A DNA stretch of 64,000 bases from Erythrobasidium yunnanense (taxonomy: Eukaryota; Basidiomycota; Cystobasidiomycetes; Erythrobasidiales; Erythrobasidiaceae), in NCBI GenBank assembly GCA_001600175.1, contig BCJC01000002.1, positions 496,001 to 560,000 of the forward strand. The letters are read 5' to 3'. Numbering within the stretch: the stretch's first letter is position 1; each line of letters starts with the position of its first letter. The translations under genes and the position numbers were made by a program. Below are positions 11,451 through 21,752 of this stretch, one piece after another. A model generated the notes under the pieces. It was given only the letters and a program-made list of their open reading frames with translations, had not been told where the DNA came from and did no database searches.

Positions 11451-13111
11451 TCACTGATCTCGATGTATGTGTGGAGACGTGAGTCTGAAGTGTCCTGGGA
11501 GACTCAGAGCTGCTGCCTCGGTCTGCATGAAGTGCGGCCCAGTCTCCTGCTGATAATAGAAGGGCTGCGGTAGTGTCGGAGGCGGCTGCATAGCTGCTGC
11601 CAGGTATGCTCTCTGAGCAGCTGTCAGAGTTACTTCTGTCGATATATCCGTCCCGTCGCTGCTGGCTGTAGAGACGGGTTTGCTGCTTGATAGTGAAGAA
11701 GTAGACGTTGGCGGAAGAGGCGGAAGGGTAGATTTGGAGGTGTCGAGGTCAGGAACAAGAGATGGATCGATCATCTCTGCGTCGTCTTGAGTATGCTCAA
11801 GAGTAGGTGTCGGTGTGAGGTTATCGAGAATAAGGAATGCCTCCTGAAGACTCTTAGGTAAAGAAGCGTAGGTTGTACCATCCGCCATCTCGCTACTTTG
11901 TGCTCCAGGGATAGGTATAGACATTGCGCTGGTAGCCAAAGGCGGAGGCGCTTCGGGCATATCCAGCGGTATCAGCGCAGGGATCACAGGCGTGTCCGCA
12001 GGAACAATGATGGCATCTTGGTCTGTCCTGCTTGGATGAGGGACATCTACATCTGCATCCTCCTCCATCTTCAGGTCGTCATCCTCGTCCTTGCTCTTTG
12101 TCTCAAGCTCCATGTCCGAAGCTGTATTTTCTGCTACTCCTGCAATTTCGTCCGCTAACGGATCGACATCAAGATCCTCTTCATCATCATCGGACTCTAC
12201 GTCTGCGCTCTTTTTAGCTGGCTTAGCGGTCTTCGTGCGTGCAGTGCGTGCCGACTTTGTTTTCGATTTTAGAGCAAGACTTTGCGAAGGTCGTGTCGGT
12301 GGGAGGATACCCTCAGATGTGGATGCTACCGACGAGGCCCGAGCTGCCTCTGCATTCTTTGCCCTCGATGCCTTCGGCTTCGCTTTTCTTGGAACAGCAC
12401 GCACCTCCTCCATGTCCGAGTCCCGAGTCTGCGCAGTACAAGCGTTGATTAGTGCATATGCGAAGTATTGCAGTATCTGTAACGCACCAAGGTTTCATGC
12501 TGCATGACCTTGATTCCTGAAAGGGTATTGGTTGTCTGCCCAGGATTCTCGCCTTTCGTCAAAACGAGTTTGGGCAGTTCACTCTGTGCTAGCCTTCGCC
12601 ATCCATATATACACATCTGGCGCTGGAACTGCGCAACCACAAGTCAGACAATCGGCTTTCTTTCCTACCATTTCAGCAGACTCACGCTTCCATAATCTTT
12701 GTGCTTGCATATATTCGCATCACTGAGTGCTGCAGGTACTTTCTCTGGGTCATACATGACGAGATAGTGACCATTGTCGGAGAAGCCCATGATGCCGTTA
12801 GAGTCGCTTGAATCTAGGAAGCTGAGGGATCATCACATCAGAGATTAGGAGCTCTTTCTTGGCAGGTATACTCACTGCCACAGCTTCTCTAGGAAGTTGT
12901 TATCGCGACGTTTCCCAGTCGCAGTCCCAAAAGCATTGCTATCATTCGGCCCAGATCCAGCGTCATCAGGATTTGCTGGGACATCCATAGGACTTTCAGG
13001 CAGCGGGCTGGCAGAAGCAGCTCTGTAGCTCTTGAGTCCATTAGCCAGTGCAGATTGGCGGGATGGCCTGCTTCGAGGTGCTGGTTTTGTGAGGCCGCTC
13101 GACCGGGCCAT
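11451..13111 (-). CDS. HSF-like DNA-binding regulator
   Basis: Minus-strand exons 13111-12876, 12821-12686, 12628-12488, 12428-11451; phases close to 496 residues. An HSF-type winged-helix domain lies at about residues 70-150: NNFLEKLWH, then SNGIMGFSDNGHYLVMYDPE, then SFQRQMCIYGWRRL. The last block is the recognition-helix region, which reads SFVRQLNMYGF in typical HSF. No leucine-zipper trimerisation region is obvious after it. The remainder is low complexity, with a basic segment, an acidic block near residue 260, and a Pro/Ser/Thr-rich tail, as in activation regions. The ATG at 13111 is the first in frame; the frame stays open further upstream without an ATG, so a 5' exon may be missing. 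Confidence 0.7.
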
Positions 13112-14157
13112 CTCGCTGGCTGACTGGCGGCCTACCCTCGACAGCCTTCCCCAGGAAGGCTCAAGTTTGCTGAAAGGTTTTGCGCAAAGTAGTCTCGATG
13201 GGACGCGTAGAAGAACGACCCAGAATGCTTCAACGCTGCCAGTACTCGATCCAGCGGGCCCGGATGGGCTCTCTGATGGCGGGAAGCCAACAGAGAAGCC
13301 ATCAGAGACGGCAAAATCTGACAAAAGGTGCTTTGGCCGGGTCACAACATTCGCAAGTAAGGTCCGCGACCATCTGCTGTCTCATAAGCTACAAGATGAT
13401 GAGGGGTAATGCAGAAGGCGTGATAGGCCTTCGTAGGGCCTGGAGAACAAGTCACAGGCACGGATCTAGCGTACCATATTCTTCCAGATATGTATCGTAT
13501 GCGTACAGCTTACGTACACTGATCACCATACTTCAATGCTGCAAGCTAGGTGTCAGCTTGCGCCCGCTGTTGGCAGACGAACATCAGATCTGGAAGACGG
13601 TACCTGAAGCAGCGGTCTTCAGCCACTTCGGTGCTCACTTGTACGTACAAGACTTGAGTATACGGACGCTGGCAGTTGGGCTGGCCATATATTTCTAGCT
13701 GCTTCTGTGTGAGGGCAATCGACATAGAGAGCCAAAGATATGCTAAACTCAGTATTTCCGCGCCGTTATCGAGCAGAGTGATTGTGACATAGATGAGATA
13801 CTGCGAGCATGGCTTGACAAGCGCTTTCTTGTACTTATACAGCCAGACGAACAGATTTTGGGACAAATGTTAGATATTTGTCAGTGCAGATAGATCAGCA
13901 GAGTCTCAGGCAGGCGGAGGAGCTATAGTCAGCTGCAATAAAGCATCAAATGTTCGTATCAAAGTCAGACGTTTTCCGCAGATATCGTTGAGCGTGAAAG
14001 CGTCCTTTGTTGTGAGACTGAGACAGCGCCCATGCTTTCAGGCTTGATAGCATACGTGTCCAGCCATGTGCATCAGGGACATTTTGAACGGACCAAGCGA
14101 AAGCCAGTATTGCGCTGCGTCGTGGTGCTCAGCCTCTTGCGCTTTCAATAATCGGGG
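13112..14157. other. Intergenic region between HSF-like gene and muskelin
   Basis: About 1.05 kb. The minus strand holds an open frame at 13546-13866 with a hydrophobic stretch (LIYVTITLLDNGAEILSLAY), but I found no start exon, partner exons or family. The region opposite 13112-13345 could hold 5' coding or leader sequence of the HSF-like gene. Otherwise nothing recognisable. Confidence 0.4.
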
Positions 14158-17100
14158 ATGATAGGGCTTCTGCCGCCTTCGTTGCTGGAATATACGATAC
14201 ATTCTTGCTCATCATACTCTGGACACTGTGCGAACTGCGCTCGTTAAGGCGTCGGATCTTGCAGGTATAAGCTGACTTTCCGGCCTCTTGTGGACAGACG
14301 GGCCCGAGAACATCCTCGTCGAGTATGGGATCTTCGCATGATTGGATCGTATCTTCTGACACTCTGGCGACCCTTGTGATCTTTCTAAAGCAACCCGACT
14401 GATCAGCGCTCAAGATGGTCTGGAGGAAACGGATGGTCGAATACAACCGTTCAAGACCCCAGCAATAATACTGCTCCAGCTGCTTCTCAGGGATCTGTCC
14501 TAACTGGAGCTTCGTTCAAGGAAAGACAATGGATAATCCTTAAGCTCGCCAGGCGGTCCGTCCTGCGTAAGAGAGTCCTGAACGCGATCGCAATGTTACA
14601 TGCTGATTCGCATTCACACACACCAGATTCCATTACGTTTGGAAAGTACTCGCGTTCTCATCCTTGCAACCTACGCGAAGTCAAGGTGTTCGCAGGCCTG
14701 ACGCCCGACATCAAGAGCATGTCTCTGGTATATTGGGGAGGCCTTAAGAACGATTCTATAGCAGAAACCTTCGAAACAACATGTAGGAATGAAGCAGGTA
14801 TATTGCTGCCCTGCGAATATGTCTGCATACAACCGATAGCGGCCCATTCTAGCAATTACAACGTCAGTATATGGTGAGTTCTAAATGACACTGAAGACCA
14901 GCATGAACAATGTCTGAAGTGTGTTGACACAGGCATGTCGCTTTGGGCGGTAACGACAACGAAGAAGAAGTGAGCAAGGTCTATCAGGATTTCCAACAGG
15001 TTAGTACCGGTCTTTTGCGATAGAGCTGCTACTCTTGACACACGATCTGAAGGCTCGAGAGAACCGCACAAATCGCCTTATATTGAAGCACCTGCGGCAG
15101 CGAGGGTTGCTAGCTGCTTTTCAAGCTTTACAGCGCAGCCTGTCAAGCGGGCCGTCTGCGGTACAGCTGGAAGATCCTCTTCTGACTCGTCTACACAGCC
15201 ATCTCGTGCAAGGTGGTGATTTTGATGCTGCCGAAAGCTTGCTCGCGGAGATTGCGTACCCTCAGACACAACCTGGCGGTACCGAGCATACGGTTAACCT
15301 GCTAGACGCCTTCTGCTCGCAACAGCAACCAAGAGTGGAGTGGACAAGGCTGGATACCCTGTCAGATACTGCCTCACTGGACGGCGACTCACCAAGCGCG
15401 AGAGGAGGGCATCAGCTTGTACTGGTCAGGCCAGGAGCAGCCACCACAAGCAACGAAGATATTGAGCTCTCGTCAGCTGTATCCACAAGCAGCGAGCCAG
15501 GCGATGATGGCGCCGTCTTGTACCTGTTTGGTGGCTGGGACGGCGAACACGAGCTGGCCGATTTCTGGTCTTTCTCACTCTTCCATCAGCGCTGGACGCA
15601 GATAAGCAGTAATACCGGCTCCAATGCGAATGGACCTCAAGCTCGCTCCTGCCATCAGATGGCAGTCGACAGCAAGACGGGCGACATCTATCTTTTCGGC
15701 CGATTTACAGACAGAAGCTCGGATCCAGCGCAAAACAGGCCAGGTAGCGCTGCAAGTAGCAGTACCAATGCCAGCCCGGCTCCTTCAGCGGAGTCAGCGG
15801 CCTCGACTGCGACTGGAGCGAGGCAGAGAGACGCTATCGCTGCTACCATCCAGAGTCCAGTCCCTCAGCTCGAAGCACAGGTCCAGAGTGCACTCAACGA
15901 TGAGCAAAGCACTGCACCGGCGCCTACTTTCGAGATTGAGGATGCAGACTCGCCAAAGCCAGACTTCTGGAAATATAGCACTTCTGGCTATAATGCTGGA
16001 CGTTGGCATAGAATCAGCTCTGATACCTTAGTGAGTGCGCTATAGACCTGTACATGATCGCTATCTTGACTTTGCCTGCGACAGCGGGATGGCGGCCCTG
16101 CACTACTGTAGGTGAAGGAAAGTGGAGGTTCAGATACCGTGCTAATATCTTTGCAGCTTCGATCATCAAATGCTAGTCGACAGTAATAGCCGCTGCCTTT
16201 ACATCTTCGGCGGCAAGCATTACGATTCTGCTGGTCAGGCGAGCTACTCTGGATTGTACCGATTCAATCTAGACACAGAAGCATGGACCTGCTTGTCGAA
16301 AGACGTCGACGTCACGAGCGTGTCCTACCCGACGTCGCCATCTATACCGTCAAGAATCGGTCACAGCATGCTGCTAGACACTACTCGACAACGACTGCTC
16401 GTTCTAGCTGGCCAAAGGATCGATCTGTATCTTAGCGATATGTGGGCGTACGATATACAGAAAGGACATTGGTCCTGCATGGAGCGAGACTCTGGCGCTC
16501 TCGGTGGCCCGGATGGCAGCTTCACGCAGCGTGCTACGCTGGACGAGGCGCGGGATCAGTTCGTCCTTCTTTCTGGTCTCACGCGAGACCGAGCACCACC
16601 TCATCACACCAATGTCAGGGTAAGACAAGTCTTACCTCCATTTGGTGTGGTGGGCTAAATTAACGTCACAGAATGCCATTTGGTTGCGATCTTTACAAAC
16701 GGGAGCCTGGCAAGCTGTGGACAAAGCGCACCCCAGCGGTCGCGATAATTCGATGGATATTGATGTGGAAGAGCCCAAGCCTCGCTTCGCGCATCAATTC
16801 GTGTACGATCCGATCCGAGACGAGCACTATGTAGGTGAAGTAGCTCAAATATCTGACTTGGTACTGACGGCCCTTGTCTTCAGCTCTTTGGCGGCAACCC
16901 AGCTGATCCAGCGCTATCAGCCCGCTTAGGCGATTTCTGGAGACTTCGACTGCTGAGGTGCTTCGCCTCGTACTCATACAAACATCAGACTGATGTATAT
17001 TCATCAGGACGACGAAAGACGAGGTACTCCAGCGCTGCAAGTTCCTCGTACGTCGATGCCGATTCTACGAGATGTGCGCATCAGGCGATTCCATGAACGC

Positions 17101-17395
17101 CTTACTGTACCTTCAAACGTCATTAGCGTCAGTAGCATCCGAAGCCGACCAATCAGAGTTTCTGGCCTGTATGAGCTATCTTCTGGCGGCCAAGAACGGA
17201 AATGGCTTCAGTGAGACACCGTCTGGAACAGCAAACGACGGCTCGACCCGGGAAGATAGTAAATCGATGACCGATCATACTTGGCGGCAAAGGACAGCTG
17301 TTTTCGAAGCGTTGTTAAGCTTCTTTCCGGAAGAAAGTAGAGAGCCGCGTGAGGACCTTGTGTCTGTGAGCGCTGCCGAAGTAACAGCCTTGTAG
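14158..17395 (+). CDS. Muskelin homologue (discoidin-like domain, LisH, kelch repeats)
   Basis: Eleven exons: 14158-14227, 14298-14322, 14391-14566, 14627-14873, 14933-14999, 15053-16030, 16085-16107, 16157-16619, 16672-16830, 16884-16957, 17008-17395; phases close to 889 residues. The N-terminal muskelin domain is rebuilt across four exons: LEYTIHSCSSYSG, then YGPENILVDNPTDQRSRWSG, SITFGKYSRSHPCNLREVKV and LKNDSIAETFETTC. A LisH-like stretch with LILKHLRQRGLLAAFQAL follows near residue 205. Kelch motifs come next, for example LYLFGGWDGEHELADFWSF, LYIFGGKHY and LFGGNPADP. In animals muskelin belongs to the CTLH/GID ubiquitin ligase and recruits substrates. Introns of 53-70 bp fit the rest of the window. 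The exon 6 start (15053) could alternatively be a few codons earlier. Confidence 0.9.
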
Positions 17396-17561
17396 CATAC
17401 TGCGCTGCGAAATAGCTGCTCTCTCCCAAAGAGCCACTAGAAAGATGGTTGCCCGACATGTTTTCCGTGTTTCTCGCATGATCCGAAGCGGGCGCCAGTA
17501 CTACTGCCCTAAAGTCTTGGAGTACTAATACAGCTAATGCTACAATGATAGCTTAAAATAC

Positions 17562-19117
17562 TCAGTCCTCGATTTTCTCCCGCTTGGCAATAAATTCCGC
17601 CAGGTCGAGAACGCCAGCCAACAGTTCTTGCCCGCTTTCTATGATCTGCTCCGGCGGTAGGAGGAAGGCATAAACACCCTGATCGCGGAGATTGAAGGTA
17701 AAAGACCATTTGGCTCCAAGGGCATGGTATACCCAGTCTAGAGACTGTCCGGTTGCCGTGTATGATACGTCGCATACTGACCCAACATCGTAGGATTGCT
17801 TGTGGACGTTTTTTATCGCTTTTCGGGCTGATAAGAGCCCTTCGAAGAGATTCTCAGCATCTGGAGGTACAATGCTGCACGTATAGCTGTATGGGTACAT
17901 GACTGAGACATCGAGCATATGTCAGTCTGGAGTGAGATCACGAGGCATCAGAACTTACGCATTTGTCCAAAGCTATGTGCATCGGCAAAGACGTGCAGGC
18001 CAGATGACTCTTTGACCCGCTGTAGATACTGACTGACGACTTGCAACTCGACAGCTTCGAACGCCTTCGATCCAGGATAGAGATCAGAGCAAGGAGCAGG
18101 TCTCTGCGGCTCTTCGAACTTGTATTCCCAGTTTCGATTAAGGTCGATGCCGTGACAGCGAGGTTCGTCCGACATCGTGTACTGCCTGTTCTTCTGCCAC
18201 AAACGATCATGCTCCCACGTATAAACGTATCCATCTGGGTTTGTCACGGGTATGAAGTGAAATTCGTAGTCGGACAAGGCAACTGCCATAGGTTCGTCGG
18301 CCTCATCGGTAGGTGGCTGCGAGGCAGCTGCGAGCAGCGAATGTGCTAGATATAGCAATGACGCAGGTGCTATCCATTCTCGAGCGTGTAAGCCGCCTAT
18401 CAATGCGAATCCGAGTTTCTTCTTCTCCTTGACCGGTTCATGCTGTTTCTTGCTCGACGTTCGCCTACGACTCCTCCATGTCATGTCCGATTTTCTTTGC
18501 CTATAGTCGCTGATGGTAAGGGCGTATATGCTCCTTCCCTCTGCAGACTTGCCAATATCCTCCAATCTGGCGAACTCCGGGTAATCGCTTGCAAACAGCT
18601 TGAGCATGCTTTCGATGGCAGAATACGGATGGTAGATGGCGTGCAAGCCAGTGTCAGGGCTTTGCATGCTGGAAAGGGTGAAGTCTCGAATTGACGCTTC
18701 GTGGTGCATGCGTGACATTGCAAAGAGCTCGTTCAGGGAGGGGATGAGTTGGGTCGTGTTGCCATACGTTGCAAGATCGTAGTCGCTTGCTATTCTCACG
18801 TCGAGAAAGTCCTTTCGCACTTGCCAGACATCCAGTCCGAGGTCCTGCTTGACTGTCAGCTGGTTTCGGTTTCGTCAAAGGCCAGACTTTACTTCAAATC
18901 GGCGAGCGGTCGCGCCGGCATCATCAAGTCCACTGATTCGTACTACCTGCTCATCGTTCGCTGCCAATTTCTGCAAGCTTGCTGGCCGCCATTGCTCGAT
19001 AGGGTCAAGGCTCGGTTTGTGCGAAGAAAGCTGGAAGACGGTCTGCAAGCCTTGCGGGACAAGCGAAGCCTGTACGAGTGCACCAGTAGCAGCTGCAAGT
19101 AGAGACTTTGTGCGCAT
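17562..19117 (-). CDS. Secreted M14 metallocarboxypeptidase-like protein lacking the catalytic glutamate (Ecm14-like)
   Basis: Exons 19117-18893, 18844-17959, 17902-17562 on the minus strand; 483 residues. The ATG at 19117 opens a hydrophobic signal peptide (MRTKSLLAAATGALVQASL). A propeptide follows, then the M14 fold. Zinc ligands are present: HxxE in GGLHAREW (about residues 228-231) and the His in VFADAHSFGQ. The substrate-binding NRNW and the YTATG tyrosine are kept. However, the position of the general-base glutamate (Glu270 of carboxypeptidase A, normally FELRD) reads TFNLRDQG, so Asn replaces Glu. Fungal Ecm14 proteins are known pseudo-carboxypeptidases with substitutions at this site. 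I therefore call this a probable inactive M14 protein acting in the secretory or vacuolar system. Confidence 0.85.
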
Positions 19118-19162
19118 TCGGGAAAAGCAATACTTGGAGTCCGGCAAAGGTGGTCATCGATC

Positions 19163-20143
19163 ATGACCTTGGTTTCTCGGTCTGTTCCCCTTCTGGGCTT
19201 CTGCAAAGATACACACAAGTGGCAACCTCTGGTCTCGGGTGCGAACGCTGCCTCGACTTCGGCAGTCACGCTCGATCATCCTTTAACCCTCTGCACGTAC
19301 AATGTATTCTCTGGATCGTTCTCTTCCAAAGTACCACACTCGAAGCAACGTACAAAAGGTGCCCTGGCCGTGCTCAAGCAAGCTCGGTCCGATGTGATGG
19401 CGCTACAAGAGGTGTCCTTGCAATTCGAGAGATCGCTACGGCGTGAGCGGTGGTTCCGTAAACAATGGCATGTTACGAGCTTGCAGGAATACTTCCTGAC
19501 TTCGACGGATGGTCGTAGTGCGACTTTGAACGGGCGTCAGGAGGATGACGGGTGCTTGTTGGCGATCAGGAAGGGCAAGGCTATCGTGCATGAAGCGCGC
19601 ATGGCGTTGTTAGTTGGCAGTCAAGGGAAGGTTGCGATTGGAGTGGATGCGAATGTGGTGGGTCGTGTGCCCTCGCAAAAGATCGGGCTGACGTTTCTAT
19701 AGGGGAGGATTGTGACAAGCCACTTTGAATCGCTTGCTGGAAACTCTAGTATACGTAGACAACAGTATACTCAGGTGCTCGAGTGGGCGCCTCAGATCCT
19801 GCTGGCCGATTTCAATCATACATCGGATCAGGAAATGAGGCCGTTCGCAGACTACGTCGACACGACAGCAGATAGTGGAGCTACGTTTGGAGAGCTCTAT
19901 CCTTACTATGAGGGTTCTCGCGATCGGCGGAAACCTAAGCGGCTTGATCTGATTCTGGCGAAAGGCTTTGCGCCGCAAGAGTGCAGCGTGCTTGGCGATA
20001 AGGCGCTGGAGAAGCTGAAGTGTAGGCAAGGAAAAGGAGGGTATTGCTGTGAGTAGCTTTGTTGGAAATACGATCTTGGCTGACCTTGCGCAGATGCTTC
20101 GGATCACCTCTGTGTGGTGGTGAAGCTGGCATCGAAGGGGTGA
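19163..20143 (+). CDS. Endonuclease/exonuclease/phosphatase (EEP) family hydrolase
   Basis: Exons 19163-19657, 19703-20048, 20094-20143; 296 residues, phases close. EEP-fold motifs appear in order: LTLCTYNVFSG, the metal-binding Glu in VMALQEVS, DDGCLLAI, ILLADFNHT, and the C-terminal SDHLCVVV. The family cleaves phosphodiesters in nucleic acids or lipids, and this member resembles small fungal EEP proteins rather than DNase I or APE1. The substrate is not deducible. The ATG lies only 45 bp from the divergent carboxypeptidase ATG. A downstream start is possible because the first conserved motif begins near residue 43. Confidence 0.8.
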
Positions 20144-20522
20144 CAGCGTTACATCAGAGTACACTCTTCACTATATCTGTCGTCCATTTGCACAAGACTG
20201 TCTCTACAGACCTCGGGCCATCTTTCTCCTGCAAGAATCGCTGTATCTAAGTCGCATTATGTTCGTTTCGTTCGCAGATAGCTTCCGATGCAGCTATATG
20301 ACCTGTAGCATCGAAACATATTTCGCTTGCAGCCGTGCGAACGTCTTTCAGTTTTCACAATTTGACCTCGATGACGAACCCGCTAAAAAGGACCAGGCAT
20401 GCAGCGGCTTCGTCGGTAGGCATCGCAACAAGACGTCTGTACATGCTACTCACCTCCGAGCCATACAACGCGATCCTGGGAACATTCGCGCCAAAGAAAA
20501 AGCTTGACAAGGCATTCGGGCC
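20144..20522. other. Intergenic region, no gene seen
   Basis: About 380 bp between the EEP gene and the tRNA terminator. Short plus-strand open frames (for example 20259-20507) have no recognisable features. Confidence 0.5.
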
Positions 20523-20528
20523 AAAAAA
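20523..20528 (-). terminator. RNA polymerase III terminator of tRNA-Ile
   Basis: Six A residues on the plus strand give a T6 run on the minus strand, immediately after the last base of the tRNA gene. This is the standard Pol III termination signal. Confidence 0.85.
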
Positions 20529-20624
20529 TGATCCGTGACAGGCTCGAACTGCCGACCCCTGCATTACTTCTAGTGCTCTCGCAGCTATTAGTACAGTGCT
20601 CTGACCAAACTGAGCTAACAGACC
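20529..20624 (-). tRNA. tRNA-Ile (anticodon AAU) with a 21-nt intron
   Basis: Read on the minus strand from 20624: a 7-bp acceptor stem (GGTCTGT with ACGGATC, two G-T pairs), D arm GCTC/GAGC, and anticodon stem CTGTA with TGCAG. The anticodon loop is CTAATA..A, so the anticodon is AAT in DNA (20589-20587). The T arm is GGCAG-TTCGAGC-CTGTC. An intron of 21 nt (20585-20565) sits after position 37, the canonical place. The discriminator base is A. A T6 terminator follows. All stems pair, so the gene looks functional. Confidence 0.92.
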
Positions 20625-20629
20625 GATTT

Positions 20630-21433
20630 GATGTTCGAGATTTTGTTTGGCAAACATATTGGGCCGTGCCTGGGGTGCAAAAGCCCGTGCCAAAATCTAA
20701 GTCTCCCAAACGTCANAGCCCCGCAATTCATATCAGGGCTTTGCCAGGCGCAGATCTTAGAGAAATGGTTGTCGAAGGGCTCACACTTCCTGGCATGACT
20801 GCACAAGTCTCGATCCTATATCACACTCTGCGAGCTAACTCCGACCGGGTCGAGGTCACTTTCAATGGTTTGATGGATTCTCCCGATATGGTGGACCAGC
20901 TGGCTTCATCAATTGGAGAGGAGTTCATCATCATNAATATCCAGAAAGGGGTATATGAAGGGACAAAGATCTTNTCAGGGGAGGCCACAGCTCTCGNTCG
21001 TTGCCTTACAAAGAAGGTACCCAGCTCTAAATACGAACAGCAATTTGATGGATGGTCCTGTCCAATCGAATGTACTATTCGCTCACAAATCACCTACTGT
21101 CACTTCTGTCGCTCAAGGGACCACGTCCGAAACGATTGTCCTACTGCACCAGCGTGTAAGAAGTGTCAATCGTTGACTCACTCCACTCAGCGATGTGACA
21201 GGCAAGCTACTCCGAAGGCCAATCCTGCGCCTTCCAAGGCAGGCTTGCCCACACCGGGTCAGACAAACTCAATTCCTCTACGCTCAAGCAGATCGCTTAA
21301 AAGGATTAGATCCGAAGATCCCACATCTACTGCATCTACATCCTCTTCCACACCAATTTCCGAAGCTACATCACTCTCCCCCGTCCCGTCATCTGTTGTT
21401 TCTACCGCTCAACAAGCGATGGATGTCGGTTAG
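20630..21433 (+). mobile_element. Retroelement-derived ORF with two CCHC zinc knuckles (LINE ORF1-like)
   Basis: An open frame, truly coding from about 20630, encodes a nucleic-acid-binding protein. It has an N-terminal region of about 140 residues, then two zinc knuckles: CHFCRSRDHVRNDC and CKKCQSLTHSTQRC, both C-x2-C-x4-H-x4-C. A Ser/Thr/Pro-rich tail follows. Paired knuckles with this spacing are typical of ORF1 of non-LTR retrotransposons, though other retroelement families cannot be excluded. No reverse transcriptase is present nearby. The segment starts within a few bases of the tRNA-Ile 5' end. The only ambiguous bases of the window (20716, 20935, 20974, 20997) lie inside it, as expected if several near-identical genomic copies were collapsed in assembly. 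Confidence 0.65.
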
Positions 21434-21752
21434 CTACACAACTTCTGTTAGGGCTTTTTCTTTGTATATATCATGCACAGCGTTGTCGTTCTAGGACGGG
21501 ATGTTGTACACAATATAGAAACGTATACACAAAACGTGCGCGCGTCTGATGGCACCCGAATGTCGTACATGGTACTGCTCCTGTCTATCGTGCTTACTTG
21601 CAGCACTCGCTCACATGCCCCGATCGCGGTACGAGGCTGGTCCAACGCCTGCGTAATACAAACCGTGCTCCTGAGAAGGTGCATGGAGGTAAGTAGTATG
21701 TATGTATACCTATATATACAAGAATGCCATGATTTTATGCTACAACGCGTAA
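21434..21752. other. AT-rich intergenic stretch
   Basis: About 320 bp between the zinc-knuckle ORF and the Zn2Cys6 gene. It has short alternating TA-rich runs around 21690-21720. It may include the 3' end of the retroelement; no target-site duplication could be recognised. Confidence 0.4.

Noticed and set aside
12091-12507. 138-residue plus-strand open frame opposite the HSF-like gene
   Set aside because: It mirrors low-complexity Ser/Ala/Asp-rich coding on the minus strand and has no domain or splice support.
13546-13866. Minus-strand frame with a hydrophobic stretch between the HSF-like gene and muskelin
   Set aside because: No start exon, no matching neighbour exons and no recognisable family; possibly chance in a 1-kb intergenic region.
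20504-20629. N-terminal extension of the zinc-knuckle ORF through the tRNA gene
   Set aside because: The frame is open by chance across the antisense of a well-folded tRNA gene; the protein there has no retroelement character, so coding is taken to begin after the tRNA.
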